Positions 38,598 to 47,928 of a stretch of 64,000 bases of DNA are shown here, piece by piece. Positions within the stretch are counted from its first letter, which is position 1, and each line of letters begins with the position of its first letter. The position numbers and the translations under genes were made by a program. The notes under the pieces are model-generated. The model did not search any database. It had not been told where the DNA came from and saw nothing but the letters and a program-made list of their open reading frames with translations. The stretch covers positions 1 through 64,000 of the forward strand of contig CACOUL010000005.1 of NCBI GenBank assembly GCA_902630355.1, given 5' to 3'. Origin of the DNA: Planctomycetaceae bacterium. Its GTDB lineage: Bacteria > Planctomycetota > Planctomycetia > Pirellulales > UBA7805.

Positions 38598-39578
38598 ATG
38601 CGTCCCTCATCTGCCTGCATCAGCCCGCTCCTCGCCGTCGTCATGTTGACCCCCCACGCCGGGTGTAACCGCAGCGTTTCCCCCGAGTCGGACATGCGGA
38701 AGGACAAAAATCGCATCCGCATCGTTTGCACCACCACGATGATCGAAGACCTCGCACGGCGGTTGGTCGGTGATACGGCCGAGGTCTACGGCGTGATGCG
38801 GGCCGGTGAAGATCCACATACCTACAACGTACGTCCTCGCGACGGTGAAAAAATCGCAACCGCGGACCTCGTACTCACTAATGGCTACCATCTTGAGGCG
38901 ACACTCGACAAGGTAATCCAAAATAACGCATCCGGACGCGTTGTCGCCCTTGCGGAATTAGCAGTAACGCAACCCCTCGGTAGTCTCGACGAAGATGAAG
39001 CGACAGCACCCGATCCACACTGCTGGATGAGCGTTAATCACTTTCGCGGCTATGTGCAACACGCCCGCGATGCTCTCACCGCCGTCGACCCGGCAAACGC
39101 AGCACTCTACCGGGAGCGGGCAGGGGAGTACGACAGAGAACTACAGGCACTCGATGCATGGATTCGGACCGAACTATCCTCCATACCCGAAAACCAACGT
39201 GTAATCGTCACAAGCCACGACGCTTTCCAATATCTTGCTCAAGCGTATGGACTCGACGTGCGGGCCATGATTGGGATCAGTACCGCCGAAGCGCCCCGAC
39301 CCCGAGAAATTGAAAAAATCGAAGCCCTCATCAATGACCGGGGCGTCAAGGCTCTGTTTATTGAGACCTCCACCAGTGCGACCCTAAACACGCTTGTCAA
39401 AAAAAGCGCCGCTGCGACCGGCGCTCGCATCGGAGGAACGCTCTATAGTGATTCGCTCGACGAACCCGGAAAGCCGGCGGGCAGTTACATCGGGATGATG
39501 CGACACAATGTTTCGACGATCGCCGATTCGCTCAAGCATACACCCCCCGCAAATCAGGAGGGAGCAACCGCGCCTTGA
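38598..39578 (+). CDS. Metal (Zn/Mn) ABC transporter substrate-binding lipoprotein
   Basis: IRIVCTTTMIEDLARRLVGDTAEVYGVMRAGEDPHTYNVRPRD; DPHCWMSV; VTSHDAFQYLAQAYGL; lipobox-like HAGC. Confidence 0.88.
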   Translation: MRPSSACISPLLAVVMLTPHAGCNRSVSPESDMRKDKNRIRIVCTTTMIEDLARRLVGDTAEVYGVMRAGEDPHTYNVRPRDGEKIATADLVLTNGYHLEATLDKVIQNNASGRVVALAELAVTQPLGSLDEDEATAPDPHCWMSVNHFRGYVQHARDALTAVDPANAALYRERAGEYDRELQALDAWIRTELSSIPENQRVIVTSHDAFQYLAQAYGLDVRAMIGISTAEAPRPREIEKIEALINDRGVKALFIETSTSATLNTLVKKSAAATGARIGGTLYSDSLDEPGKPAGSYIGMMRHNVSTIADSLKHTPPANQEGATAP

Positions 39579-40357
39579 CCTCTCCCGCCAGCCCATCCGG
39601 CCCACTCCGTACCAGAAATCTCACCGTCTCTTTCGCAGGACGCTCGGTCTTGCGGTCCATTTCTTTTCAACTCCGCGCCGGTACCCTGACCGGAATCGTC
39701 GGCCCCAATGGCGCCGGAAAGAGCACACTGCTTCGATCCATACTGGGATTAATTCCGATCGATACCGGAGAGATCGACTTTTTCGGCGAGAACATCCATC
39801 AGATGCGTTCACGCATCGGCTATGTACCTCAAAAACAGTCGGTCGACTGGGATTTCCCGGTAACGGTCCTCGACGTGGTGAGCATGGGGCGGATGGCTCG
39901 CTATGCCGGTTTACGTCGCCTCTTCGGTCGCCCCGATGCGGCGGACCGGGAAGCCGCGTGGCATGCGATCGAGAAACTGGGGCTCACTGAACTTGCGGAC
40001 CGACACATCCGCCAACTCTCCGGAGGTCAGCAGCAGCGGGCATTCCTTGCCAGGGCTCTTTGCCAGCAAGCCGATCTCTATCTGCTGGACGAACCTCTTA
40101 CCGGTGTCGATGTAGCAACCGAGCAAACCATCTTTGCGCTGATCGAAGAACTGAATGCGAACGGAAAAACGATCTTGTTGGTTAGTCACGACCTCTCGAT
40201 CCTCGATCGCCTCGACCAGGTCATGCTGCTCGACCGGCGGATCGTGGCAATGGGCCCTCCAAAGCAAACTGCAACCGAAGAAAATCTAAGAAAAACGTAC
40301 GGCGGAAGACTTTCCCTGCTCGACGAAGCAGAGGCAGAACTCATGCGGATGAAATAA
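39575..40357 (+). CDS. Metal ABC transporter ATP-binding protein
   Basis: GIVGPNGAGKSTLLRSILGL Walker A; QLSGGQQQRAFLARAL signature; LYLLDEPLTGVD Walker B. Confidence 0.93.
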   Translation: MTSPASPSGPLRTRNLTVSFAGRSVLRSISFQLRAGTLTGIVGPNGAGKSTLLRSILGLIPIDTGEIDFFGENIHQMRSRIGYVPQKQSVDWDFPVTVLDVVSMGRMARYAGLRRLFGRPDAADREAAWHAIEKLGLTELADRHIRQLSGGQQQRAFLARALCQQADLYLLDEPLTGVDVATEQTIFALIEELNANGKTILLVSHDLSILDRLDQVMLLDRRIVAMGPPKQTATEENLRKTYGGRLSLLDEAEAELMRMK

Positions 40358-40362
40358 AACCA

Positions 40363-41676
40363 GTGGATTACCTGCTTGCAAATATCGACTTCACCGACTG
40401 GTGGCTACGCCCGTTCAGCGAACGCTGGTGGCAGGAAACCGTATGCAGCATGCTGGTGGGCATCACCTGCGGTGTGCTCGGCTGCTATGTCGTTCTGCGT
40501 CAAATGGCACTCATCGGCGATGCGCTGAGCCACGCTGTACTCCCGGGAGTGGTGATTGCCTTTTTAGTGACACATGATACGGGTGTTCTGGGATTGCTCT
40601 CGGGCGCTCTGCTCGCTGGCGTACTCACGGCAGTTCTGATCGCAGTGATCAGTCGACTAAGTCGCACCAAGGAGGATTCATCGATCGGGATTGTGTTTAC
40701 CACACTCTTTGCCATCGGCATCATTCTCATCAGCACTATGCCAAAAGGAGTGCATTTCGACTTGAACTGTTTTTTATTCGGTACCCCATTGGGTGTCGAT
40801 TCTTCAGATCTGCTTTTAATGGCCATCGTCTGCCCCACCGTCCTCGGCACGATCGTTCTGCTTTACCATCCGCTGAGGGCATCGAGTTTCGATCCCACCG
40901 TAGCAGCGGCGATGGGAATTCCGGTCGTTCTCCTCCATTACCTGCTGATGGGCATGCTCTCGGCTACCGTCGTCGCCGGCCTGAAGACGACCGGCGTCAT
41001 TCTGGTGGTCTCGCTGATGATTACTCCCGCCTCGGCCGCCTATCTGCTCACCAACCGTCTTGGAACGATGATGTTGCTGGCTGGCATTTTTGGTGGCTTT
41101 TGCGCCGTGGCCGGAATGACACTCTCCTTCGCAACCAACTGGCCCTCTGGTGCAACGATGGTTGTCTTTGCGGCTGCCATCTTTTGCGTAGTGCTGCTGG
41201 TGAGTCCCTCACAGGGCCTGCTGACACGCTATCTACAGCGACGGAGAATGCGTCGCCACATTCAAGAAGAGGATATCCTCAAAGCGATTTATCGCCTGGT
41301 GGGTAAACATGAAGCCCCGGGGCAACACCTGGTCTCTTCGGAACAAATATACCCCCTGGCTCGTGTATCGCGGCGTCCGGCGGAGCGGATCATCCATACT
41401 TTAAGCAAGGAAGGACTCCTCTACCAGAAAGCTGAGCATGTGGGATTGACCGACCAGGGAATTGATCGCGCGATCCAGATGGTCCGCGCCCACCGGCTTT
41501 GGGAATCCTACCTGACCGAGCATGCAGGAGTCACAGCCGAGGAGGTTCACGACCAGGCAGAAGAACTCGAACATGTCCACGACCTGGCCGACCGAATCGA
41601 TCGGGATTTAGGGCATCCGGAAACCGATCCTCACGGAGAGGTCATCCCCCGGCCAGCCGATGAGCAGGCCGAATAA
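40363..41676 (+). CDS. Metal ABC transporter permease fused to C-terminal DtxR/MntR-like metalloregulator domain
   Basis: GTG start. Permease core CYVVLRQMALIGDALSHAVLPGVVIAFL; C-terminus EEDILKAIYRLVGKHEAPGQHLVSSEQIYPLARVSRRPAERIIHTLSKEGLLYQKAEHVGLTDQGIDRAIQMVRAHRLWESYLTEHAGVTAEEVHDQAEELEH. Confidence 0.88.
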   Translation: MDYLLANIDFTDWWLRPFSERWWQETVCSMLVGITCGVLGCYVVLRQMALIGDALSHAVLPGVVIAFLVTHDTGVLGLLSGALLAGVLTAVLIAVISRLSRTKEDSSIGIVFTTLFAIGIILISTMPKGVHFDLNCFLFGTPLGVDSSDLLLMAIVCPTVLGTIVLLYHPLRASSFDPTVAAAMGIPVVLLHYLLMGMLSATVVAGLKTTGVILVVSLMITPASAAYLLTNRLGTMMLLAGIFGGFCAVAGMTLSFATNWPSGATMVVFAAAIFCVVLLVSPSQGLLTRYLQRRRMRRHIQEEDILKAIYRLVGKHEAPGQHLVSSEQIYPLARVSRRPAERIIHTLSKEGLLYQKAEHVGLTDQGIDRAIQMVRAHRLWESYLTEHAGVTAEEVHDQAEELEHVHDLADRIDRDLGHPETDPHGEVIPRPADEQAE

Positions 41677-41681
41677 GTACA

Positions 41682-44600
41682 TTATGCCGGGTCGTATCCA
41701 AGATTCGGCGCCAGCCACCGCTCGGCTGTCTCGAGCGACCAACCCTTCCGCTCGGCATAGGCTTCGACTTGATCTCGCGTGATGCGATCGACGGCAAAGT
41801 ACCGCGAATTAGGATGCGCGAAATAGAGTCCGCTCACGCTTGCCGCAGGCATCATCGCAAAACTTTCGGTCAATTGCACTCCGGTCGCTTCGGTTGCTCT
41901 CAGCAGTTCAAACAGCTTTTGCTTTTCCGTATGATCGGGGCATGCCGGGTATCCGGCCGCCGGCCGAATACCCCGGTATTTCTCTTCGATCAATTCCTCG
42001 TAGCTCAAACTCTCCTTCGCGCCAAATCCCCAATCGGCACGAACTTGCCGATGCATCTTTTCTGCCAGCGCCTCGGCAAGCCGATCCGCAAGTGCCTTGG
42101 TCATAATCGAATTGTAATCATCGTGCGCCGCATCGAACTCCGCACACAGGCTGTCGCATCCGATTCCCGCCGTCACGACAAACCCTCCGAGGTAGTCCCC
42201 GAACGCTGAATCGACCGGGGCAACGTAGTCGGCGAGGGAACGGAAATGCGTTTGCCCCTTACGCTCCCACTGCTGCCTGAGCATGGAGAAACGCGCCAGC
42301 TCCTCCGACCGGTTTTCATTGGTAAAGAGCACAATATCATCGCCGTCGCTGCCGGCGGGCCAGAACCCGAAACAAGCACTTGCCTCAAGAAGCTGTTCCT
42401 CGATGATCCGATCGAGCAATTCTTCAGCATCTGCAAAGAGTTTTTTGGCCTCGCTGCCGACGTGGTCGTCATCAAAAATACCCGGATACTTTCCCTTGAG
42501 TTCCCAACTCATAAAGAAGGGTGACCAATCGATAAAGGGACGGATTTCGGCAAGTGGCACTCGTTCGATTACGCGGGTTCCCGTGAAAGCTGGCTTGGCA
42601 ATCTGCCCCGAGGACCAATCGAACAGCAACCGACGCGCCAACGCCTCTTCGTAAGGCACAAGTTTCACCTGGCGTTGTTCGAACTGCTCTGCCGTCGTCA
42701 CCTGCGCTGCGCGGTACTCTTTGAGATAATGATCTCGCGTCTCGTCATTCATCAGCTGCTCAACAACCCCGACGCTTCGGGACGCATCCAACACGTGGAC
42801 GACACCGTGCTCATAATGCGGAACAATCCTGACCGCGGTATGCTTGTCACTCGTCGTCGCGCCCCCGATCAACAGGGGAACCTGAAGGTCGAGTCGCTTC
42901 ATTTCTTTGGCAACGTGCACCATCTCATCCAAGCTAGGGGTAATGAGCCCTGAAAGCCCAATCACATCGACACCCTGCTTTTGAGCTTCTTGAAGAATCT
43001 GGTCGCAGGGCACCATCACCCCTAAATCAATGATCTCATAATTGTTGCAGGCCAGTACAACACCAACAATATTCTTTCCGATGTCGTGCACATCACCTTT
43101 CACTGTCGCGAGCAGAATTTTTCCTCGCGACTGGCTTCGCTCCAATCCAGCCGCCTTCTTTTCCTCCTCCATAAAGGGAGTAAGGTAGCCGACTGCCTTC
43201 TTCATCACACGAGCAGATTTGACGACCTGCGGCAGAAACATTTTCCCGGAACCGAACAAATCGCCCACGATCCCCATGCCATCCATCATCGGACCTTCGA
43301 TCACCTGCAGGCAGCGTTCGTATTTCTGTCGCGCTTCCTCCGTATCCTCCACCACATATTTGTCGATCCCCTTAATCAGCGCGTGAACGAGCCGCTGCTC
43401 CACACTCTCTTCCCGCCAGGCGAGATCTTCAACCGGGCCTTTTTTCTTATCGGACTTCACCGTTTCGGAAAACTCCAGCAACCGATCGGTAGCGTCGGGA
43501 CGACGGTTGAGCAGCACATCCTCCACATACTCCAGCAGATCCTTGGGGATTTCCTCGTAAATCTCGAGTTGCCCCGCATTCACAATCCCCATATCAAGAC
43601 CGGCCTGCACCGCGTGATACAGAAATGCAGCGTTGATCGCCTCGCGGACAACCGTGTTGCCGCGAAAGCTGAAACTGACATTACTCACGCCACCAGAGAC
43701 CTTCACGCCGGGACAGAGTTGCTTGATCTGCCGCGTTGCCTCGAAGAAATTAACGGCGTAGTTATTGTGTTCCTCCATGCCCGTAGCAATGGTGAGAATA
43801 TTGGGATCGAAAATAATATCCTCGGGGGGAAACTCAGCCTGACGAGTGAGAATCTCGTATGCCCGCTGGCATATCCGCACTTTGTCATCGACCTCGACTG
43901 CCTGACCCTCTTCGTCGAACGCCATAACGACAACCGCTGCGCCATAACGACGGATCAACTTCGCCCGGGCGACGAATTCCTCTTCACCCTCTTTCAGACT
44001 GATCGAGTTCACAATCGCCTTCCCTTGTACCGCTTGAAGCCCAGCCTCGATCACAGACCACTTGGAGCTATCGATCATCACCGGCACCGCGCTGATATCC
44101 GATTCACCCGCAATCAACCGCAAAAACCTTGTCATGGCCGCTTCGCCATCGAGTAGCGCGTCATCCATATTCACATCGATGACAACGGCTCCTCCCTCCA
44201 CCTGCTCGCGGGCAACTTCCACCGCCTCATCGAATTGATCTTCGCGAATCAAACGGGCGAACTTACGCGAACCGGTCACATTGGTACGTTCGCCGATCAT
44301 CAGAAAATTGGCGTCCTCCCGCAGCACCAGCGGCTTGGAACCCGCAAGCCGCGTCAGCGGGGCGACTCGATTCTTCTTGTGCGGGGTGCGATATGCCACC
44401 ACATCTGCCATTGCGGCAATATGCTCGGGGGTCGTACCACAGCAGCCGCCCACGATATTCAGCCATCCGGCTTCCACCCAGTCTCCGATCGTCTTGGCCA
44501 TCGCCATTGGGGTAAGATCAAACTGCCCCATTTCATTCGGCGTGCCGGCGTTGGGATGGCAACTGATAAACGGGGTCGCGAGCGAAGCGAGTTCCTCAAT

Positions 44601-45392
44601 ATGCGGGCGCATCACATCGGGACCCAACGCACAATTCATCCCGACGCTCAGCAAGGGGAAATGCGAAACGGAATTCCAGAATGCCTCGATCACCTGTCCC
44701 GAAACAAACGTCGCACCTGAGGGATCGAAAGTGCCGGAGACCATCACCGGCACCCGTTGCCCCGATTCCTCGAAGTATCGGCTGATCGCAAAGAGACAGG
44801 CCTTCAGATTGAGTGTGTCGATGACCGTTTCGGGAAACAGCAGATCAACGCCACTCTCGACGAGCGATTTGACCTGCACATAGTAAGACGCCTCCATCTC
44901 ACTGAAGGTGATACCCCGGTATGCCGGATCTTCTACCTTGGTTGATATCGCCGTTTGTTGGGCGGTCGGACCGATCGACCCTGCGACAAATCGTGGCTTA
45001 CCGGGCGTTTTCTCGGAGAACTCATCGGCCGCCCTCCGGGCATTCGCCACCGCCGCACGGTTGATCTCTTGCACTACCTCGACCGGGAAGTCGAAATCGG
45101 CGAGCCCTACGGGACTGGCATTAAATGTGTTGGTCTCGATGATATCCGCCCCGGCCGCCAGGTACTGCCGGTGAATGTCGACTATATCCTCGGACCGCGT
45201 CAAACTGAAAACATCGGTACAGTTTTTTAGCTCTTTAGAATGCTCGGCAAATCGCTCGCCACGGACCTCGTGCTCCTCAAGGCCCAGGCCATAGATCAGC
45301 GAGCCCATCGCGCCATCGAGCAATAGGACGCGCTCGGCGAGGATCTCGCTCAACTGCTCAGCAGTCGCTGCTGTCATGGGTGTGCTAGCCAA
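41682..45392 (-). CDS. metH: Cobalamin-dependent methionine synthase
   Basis: 1236 aa; [79 protein letters not shown], activation domain [40 protein letters not shown]. Confidence 0.97.
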   Translation of the reverse strand: MASTPMTAATAEQLSEILAERVLLLDGAMGSLIYGLGLEEHEVRGERFAEHSKELKNCTDVFSLTRSEDIVDIHRQYLAAGADIIETNTFNASPVGLADFDFPVEVVQEINRAAVANARRAADEFSEKTPGKPRFVAGSIGPTAQQTAISTKVEDPAYRGITFSEMEASYYVQVKSLVESGVDLLFPETVIDTLNLKACLFAISRYFEESGQRVPVMVSGTFDPSGATFVSGQVIEAFWNSVSHFPLLSVGMNCALGPDVMRPHIEELASLATPFISCHPNAGTPNEMGQFDLTPMAMAKTIGDWVEAGWLNIVGGCCGTTPEHIAAMADVVAYRTPHKKNRVAPLTRLAGSKPLVLREDANFLMIGERTNVTGSRKFARLIREDQFDEAVEVAREQVEGGAVVIDVNMDDALLDGEAAMTRFLRLIAGESDISAVPVMIDSSKWSVIEAGLQAVQGKAIVNSISLKEGEEEFVARAKLIRRYGAAVVVMAFDEEGQAVEVDDKVRICQRAYEILTRQAEFPPEDIIFDPNILTIATGMEEHNNYAVNFFEATRQIKQLCPGVKVSGGVSNVSFSFRGNTVVREAINAAFLYHAVQAGLDMGIVNAGQLEIYEEIPKDLLEYVEDVLLNRRPDATDRLLEFSETVKSDKKKGPVEDLAWREESVEQRLVHALIKGIDKYVVEDTEEARQKYERCLQVIEGPMMDGMGIVGDLFGSGKMFLPQVVKSARVMKKAVGYLTPFMEEEKKAAGLERSQSRGKILLATVKGDVHDIGKNIVGVVLACNNYEIIDLGVMVPCDQILQEAQKQGVDVIGLSGLITPSLDEMVHVAKEMKRLDLQVPLLIGGATTSDKHTAVRIVPHYEHGVVHVLDASRSVGVVEQLMNDETRDHYLKEYRAAQVTTAEQFEQRQVKLVPYEEALARRLLFDWSSGQIAKPAFTGTRVIERVPLAEIRPFIDWSPFFMSWELKGKYPGIFDDDHVGSEAKKLFADAEELLDRIIEEQLLEASACFGFWPAGSDGDDIVLFTNENRSEELARFSMLRQQWERKGQTHFRSLADYVAPVDSAFGDYLGGFVVTAGIGCDSLCAEFDAAHDDYNSIMTKALADRLAEALAEKMHRQVRADWGFGAKESLSYEELIEEKYRGIRPAAGYPACPDHTEKQKLFELLRATEATGVQLTESFAMMPAASVSGLYFAHPNSRYFAVDRITRDQVEAYAERKGWSLETAERWLAPNLGYDPA

Positions 45393-45579
45393 CTCAACAT
45401 CCTATCGGTGTTCATTGATGTCACTCGATCCGCAGCGAGAGACCGGTCACGACGGCAGTCTCACCGAGGCTGTGTCTCTAAAATACCCGTATTCGCACGG
45501 GGCACCACCCTATTGTTTTTATTTCTCCACTCCGTTGCAAGGCTCAAGATCATCTCTAAATCCTCCCGATAACGAGGGC

Positions 45580-45957
45580 ATGACCCTATCTCTCTCACGC
45601 CACAAAGATCGTCAACCAGCGCCTGCCCCTGCGGTGCTAGCAGTCCTGCCCGATCTCTCCGACTACGACCGGCCCCAGGAAGCGAGCAGCGAGACGAAGG
45701 GCCTGCGATCAGCGTCCACCTCCGAACCGGGACCGCCCATCCTCCGATTGCGCAACGCCCCAAAAAGGGGTGCCTGGCGGCTTCGCTGGCTTTTGTTACT
45801 GGCAGCGTGCATCGGAGGAATGTTGATCGCCCAACGCTATGTCGGCCGACCTCCGACCCCGCCGCATTCCGCCTCGGGGGACACGTTCGCGACACGCCAC
45901 GCGCCGCCGCCCGCTCGCACCGCAAGTGCAACCCGAGAGGTGGCGGCACCGCGATAA
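45580..45957 (+). CDS. Hypothetical single-TM protein
   Basis: TM segment LRWLLLLAACIGGMLIAQRYV; precedes the BY-kinase-like gene. Confidence 0.55.
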   Translation: MTLSLSRHKDRQPAPAPAVLAVLPDLSDYDRPQEASSETKGLRSASTSEPGPPILRLRNAPKRGAWRLRWLLLLAACIGGMLIAQRYVGRPPTPPHSASGDTFATRHAPPPARTASATREVAAPR

Positions 45958-45981
45958 ACGAATTTTTACCGCAAAAATCCA

Positions 45982-46755
45982 ATGACTATACCCCATCAAA
46001 CAAAACTTCAACTCTTTAGCGGTACCGAACGCTTCGGGAACAACGGCGAAAAGGCGTCGTCGGCACCGCGGTCCATTGCACCACCGCATGCCACATTTCG
46101 ACCGGCACTCGAAGTGGATCACTTCTCTATACCGCCCGTCTGCCAAGCGCTGTGCCAGCGGAGCGAGGCCTTTGCGGGGCCACTGCTCGATAGGATTGAC
46201 GATTCGTCGCGCCAAGCAACGCGAATCCTGCTCCTCGCCAGCGGTGAGCGGGGCACCGGAAAAACGACCGTCGGTATCTGGTTGGCAGCAATGTTGGCGA
46301 AGACGTCTCAAAAAATATGCCTGGTGGATGCCAATATCGAGAATCCCGACATCGCAAGACAGCTCGGAATTGATCCGGACGGCGGCTGGCGAAACTATGC
46401 GGAGAACAAACAATGTGTCTCCGAACTTCTCATCGAATCGATCGCCGATCGCTTTGTAATCCTCCCCTGCAGCGGTCTGCCGGAAGCTTCACGCTGGCAA
46501 GCCGATTGGGATTTAGCTTCCATTCTGGAAAGTTTGCGCGATCATTTTGAATTGGTGTTGATCGATTCCATGCCGATGCTGCCGGAAGGCCTCGGACACG
46601 AGATGCTGCAGAACTGCGGTCCTTTCATCGATGCCGCTCTCTGGATCGATTCGGCTGCGACTGATACGATGTGGGCTCAACGCCAGTTTCAGGATGCTGG
46701 TGTCCGGCTACTGGGTCGCGTTCAGCGGGCACGGGAGATTGCCCAAGCCGCCTGA
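45982..46755 (+). CDS. CpsD/CapB-like P-loop (tyrosine kinase-type) ATPase
   Basis: RILLLASGERGTGKTTVGIWLAAMLAKTSQKICLVDANIENPDIARQLGI; ELVLIDSMPML. Confidence 0.7.
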   Translation: MTIPHQTKLQLFSGTERFGNNGEKASSAPRSIAPPHATFRPALEVDHFSIPPVCQALCQRSEAFAGPLLDRIDDSSRQATRILLLASGERGTGKTTVGIWLAAMLAKTSQKICLVDANIENPDIARQLGIDPDGGWRNYAENKQCVSELLIESIADRFVILPCSGLPEASRWQADWDLASILESLRDHFELVLIDSMPMLPEGLGHEMLQNCGPFIDAALWIDSAATDTMWAQRQFQDAGVRLLGRVQRAREIAQAA

Positions 46756-46787
46756 CGGGCCCCTATTGCTGCTGCGAAGAACACCGG

Positions 46788-47228
46788 ATGCACAAGAGCT
46801 ACGATCGCAACAATCTTTTCTTCTCGTTTCCCGAAACGTGGATTCTCGACGACGAAAATGCGCCAGACTCGGTCACCGTACTCGGTCCAGATGGGAGTTT
46901 TTGGTGTGTCCGTCGCGAATCGTCCGATACGCCTCTGGAGAGCGTCTTCTCGCAGGCAACCGATGCGATGCGGCAAGAGTACACCGAACTCGAGGTCGAA
47001 TCGACTCGTGATACGATCGAAGGGATTACACTCGCTGGAATTGACTTGCACTTCTTCTGTCTCGATCTGACAGGTACCGCATCAATCCGCGTGTGGGATG
47101 CGGAAGATGCCAAGTTGGTAATCTTCACGCAGGCTGAGGATCAGCAACTACAGCAAATCGAATCCGCTTTTAACGCTATCACTGCCAGCTTGATCCGTGG
47201 GCGTGACGATCGACCGATCGCCAACTGA
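46788..47228 (+). CDS. Hypothetical protein
   Basis: MHKSYDRNNLFFSFPETWILDDENAPDSVTVLGPDGSFWCVRRESSDTPLESVFSQ...; resembles the 'FSFxxPxxW' PsbP/DUF1795-like organisation. Confidence 0.6.
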   Translation: MHKSYDRNNLFFSFPETWILDDENAPDSVTVLGPDGSFWCVRRESSDTPLESVFSQATDAMRQEYTELEVESTRDTIEGITLAGIDLHFFCLDLTGTASIRVWDAEDAKLVIFTQAEDQQLQQIESAFNAITASLIRGRDDRPIAN

Positions 47229-47307
47229 TTTTGAAATATTTGCAAGGCCGATGCGTTCCTTGTCCACGTCTGCTCGTTCTTTGGTGTTCGTTGGTAAAGT
47301 CCGACAC

Positions 47308-47596
47308 ATGACCTAAGATAAAGCACGACAATGCGTTGAGTGGAAACGCTTTTCCATGCATAGAGAAACTGCATCAATTGGCATGCAAGATGCAGTCTGA
47401 TTTCTGCAACTATGTCCCAGAAATAGGCCGGTGTAGCATGCATCCCATCTCGCCGGTCACACCTTCGAGCAGTCTCAAATCTTAGGTCATACCACTTGGA
47501 GAGGTGGAGAGCGCGGTCACGACAGACCAAAACCGTCTTTTTGAGGCTTACCTCAGGTACCCGCCGGGCAGTCCCGCACTGCCCGGCGGTTTTTTT
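47308..47596 (+). ncRNA. Candidate structured non-coding RNA or 5' leader of unknown family
   Basis: 12-bp perfect inverted repeat ATGACCTAAGAT (47308-47319)/ATCTTAGGTCAT (47479-47490) enclosing several further perfect hairpins, followed by a TGAGG-CTTA-CCTCA hairpin and an intrinsic terminator. No convincing ORF. Confidence 0.4.
47561..47596 (+). terminator. Rho-independent terminator
   Basis: CCGCCGGGCAGT-CCCGC-ACTGCCCGGCGG followed by TTTTTTT: perfect 12-bp stem plus U tract. Confidence 0.88.
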
Positions 47597-47679
47597 ATCT
47601 TCGAGCCACCGGTTTTTTGGCTATGGCAGATCGGTTAGACTCCCGCGTATCTTTCGAAAACGCGAGAAGGGGAGCAACC

Positions 47680-47898
47680 ATGTCCACTTTAGAGACGTTT
47701 GCCATCACGGTGGGAGAAACCGCAGGGGCAATTTGGAAATTGCTCGATGAACGAGGATCGCTCGCAACGACGCAGATCATCAAGGAGATTGACGCGCCGC
47801 GAGATCAAATCATGCAGTCGATCGGTTGGCTGGCAAGGGAGGGAAAGCTGACCATCCGGGAACAGGGGCGCCGAAAGATTGCAACGCTGATCGATTGA
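47680..47898 (+). CDS. Winged helix-turn-helix protein (DUF2582-like)
   Basis: VGETAGAIWKLLDERGSLATTQIIKEIDAPRDQIMQSIGWLAREGKLTIREQGRRKIATL; RBS-like GAAGGGGAG upstream. Confidence 0.75.
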   Translation: MSTLETFAITVGETAGAIWKLLDERGSLATTQIIKEIDAPRDQIMQSIGWLAREGKLTIREQGRRKIATLID

Positions 47899-47928
47899 TC
47901 GCAATCGATCAACACCTCGCTGCGGGAG

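Noticed and set aside
43086-44156. 356-aa plus-strand ORF
   Set aside because: Antisense of metH, His/Leu/Arg-rich shadow translation with no domain signature.
47308-47490. 12-bp inverted repeat as terminal repeats of a MITE/IS remnant
   Set aside because: No convincing target-site duplication flanks the repeat and no transposase remnant is inside; the nested hairpins favour RNA structure, though this is not excluded.
47141-47530. Antisense ORF of 129 aa (MVCRDRALHLSKWYDL...)
   Set aside because: Overlaps the 3' end of the 46788-47228 CDS, unusual composition, no recognisable domain; likely spurious.
47293-47550. AAAGTCCG ... GGCTTA resembling RNase P RNA P4 strands
   Set aside because: Spacing is too short and other RNase P universal segments (for example AGGGTGAAA, ACAGAA before GGCTTA) are absent; no tRNA-like or tmRNA ends either.
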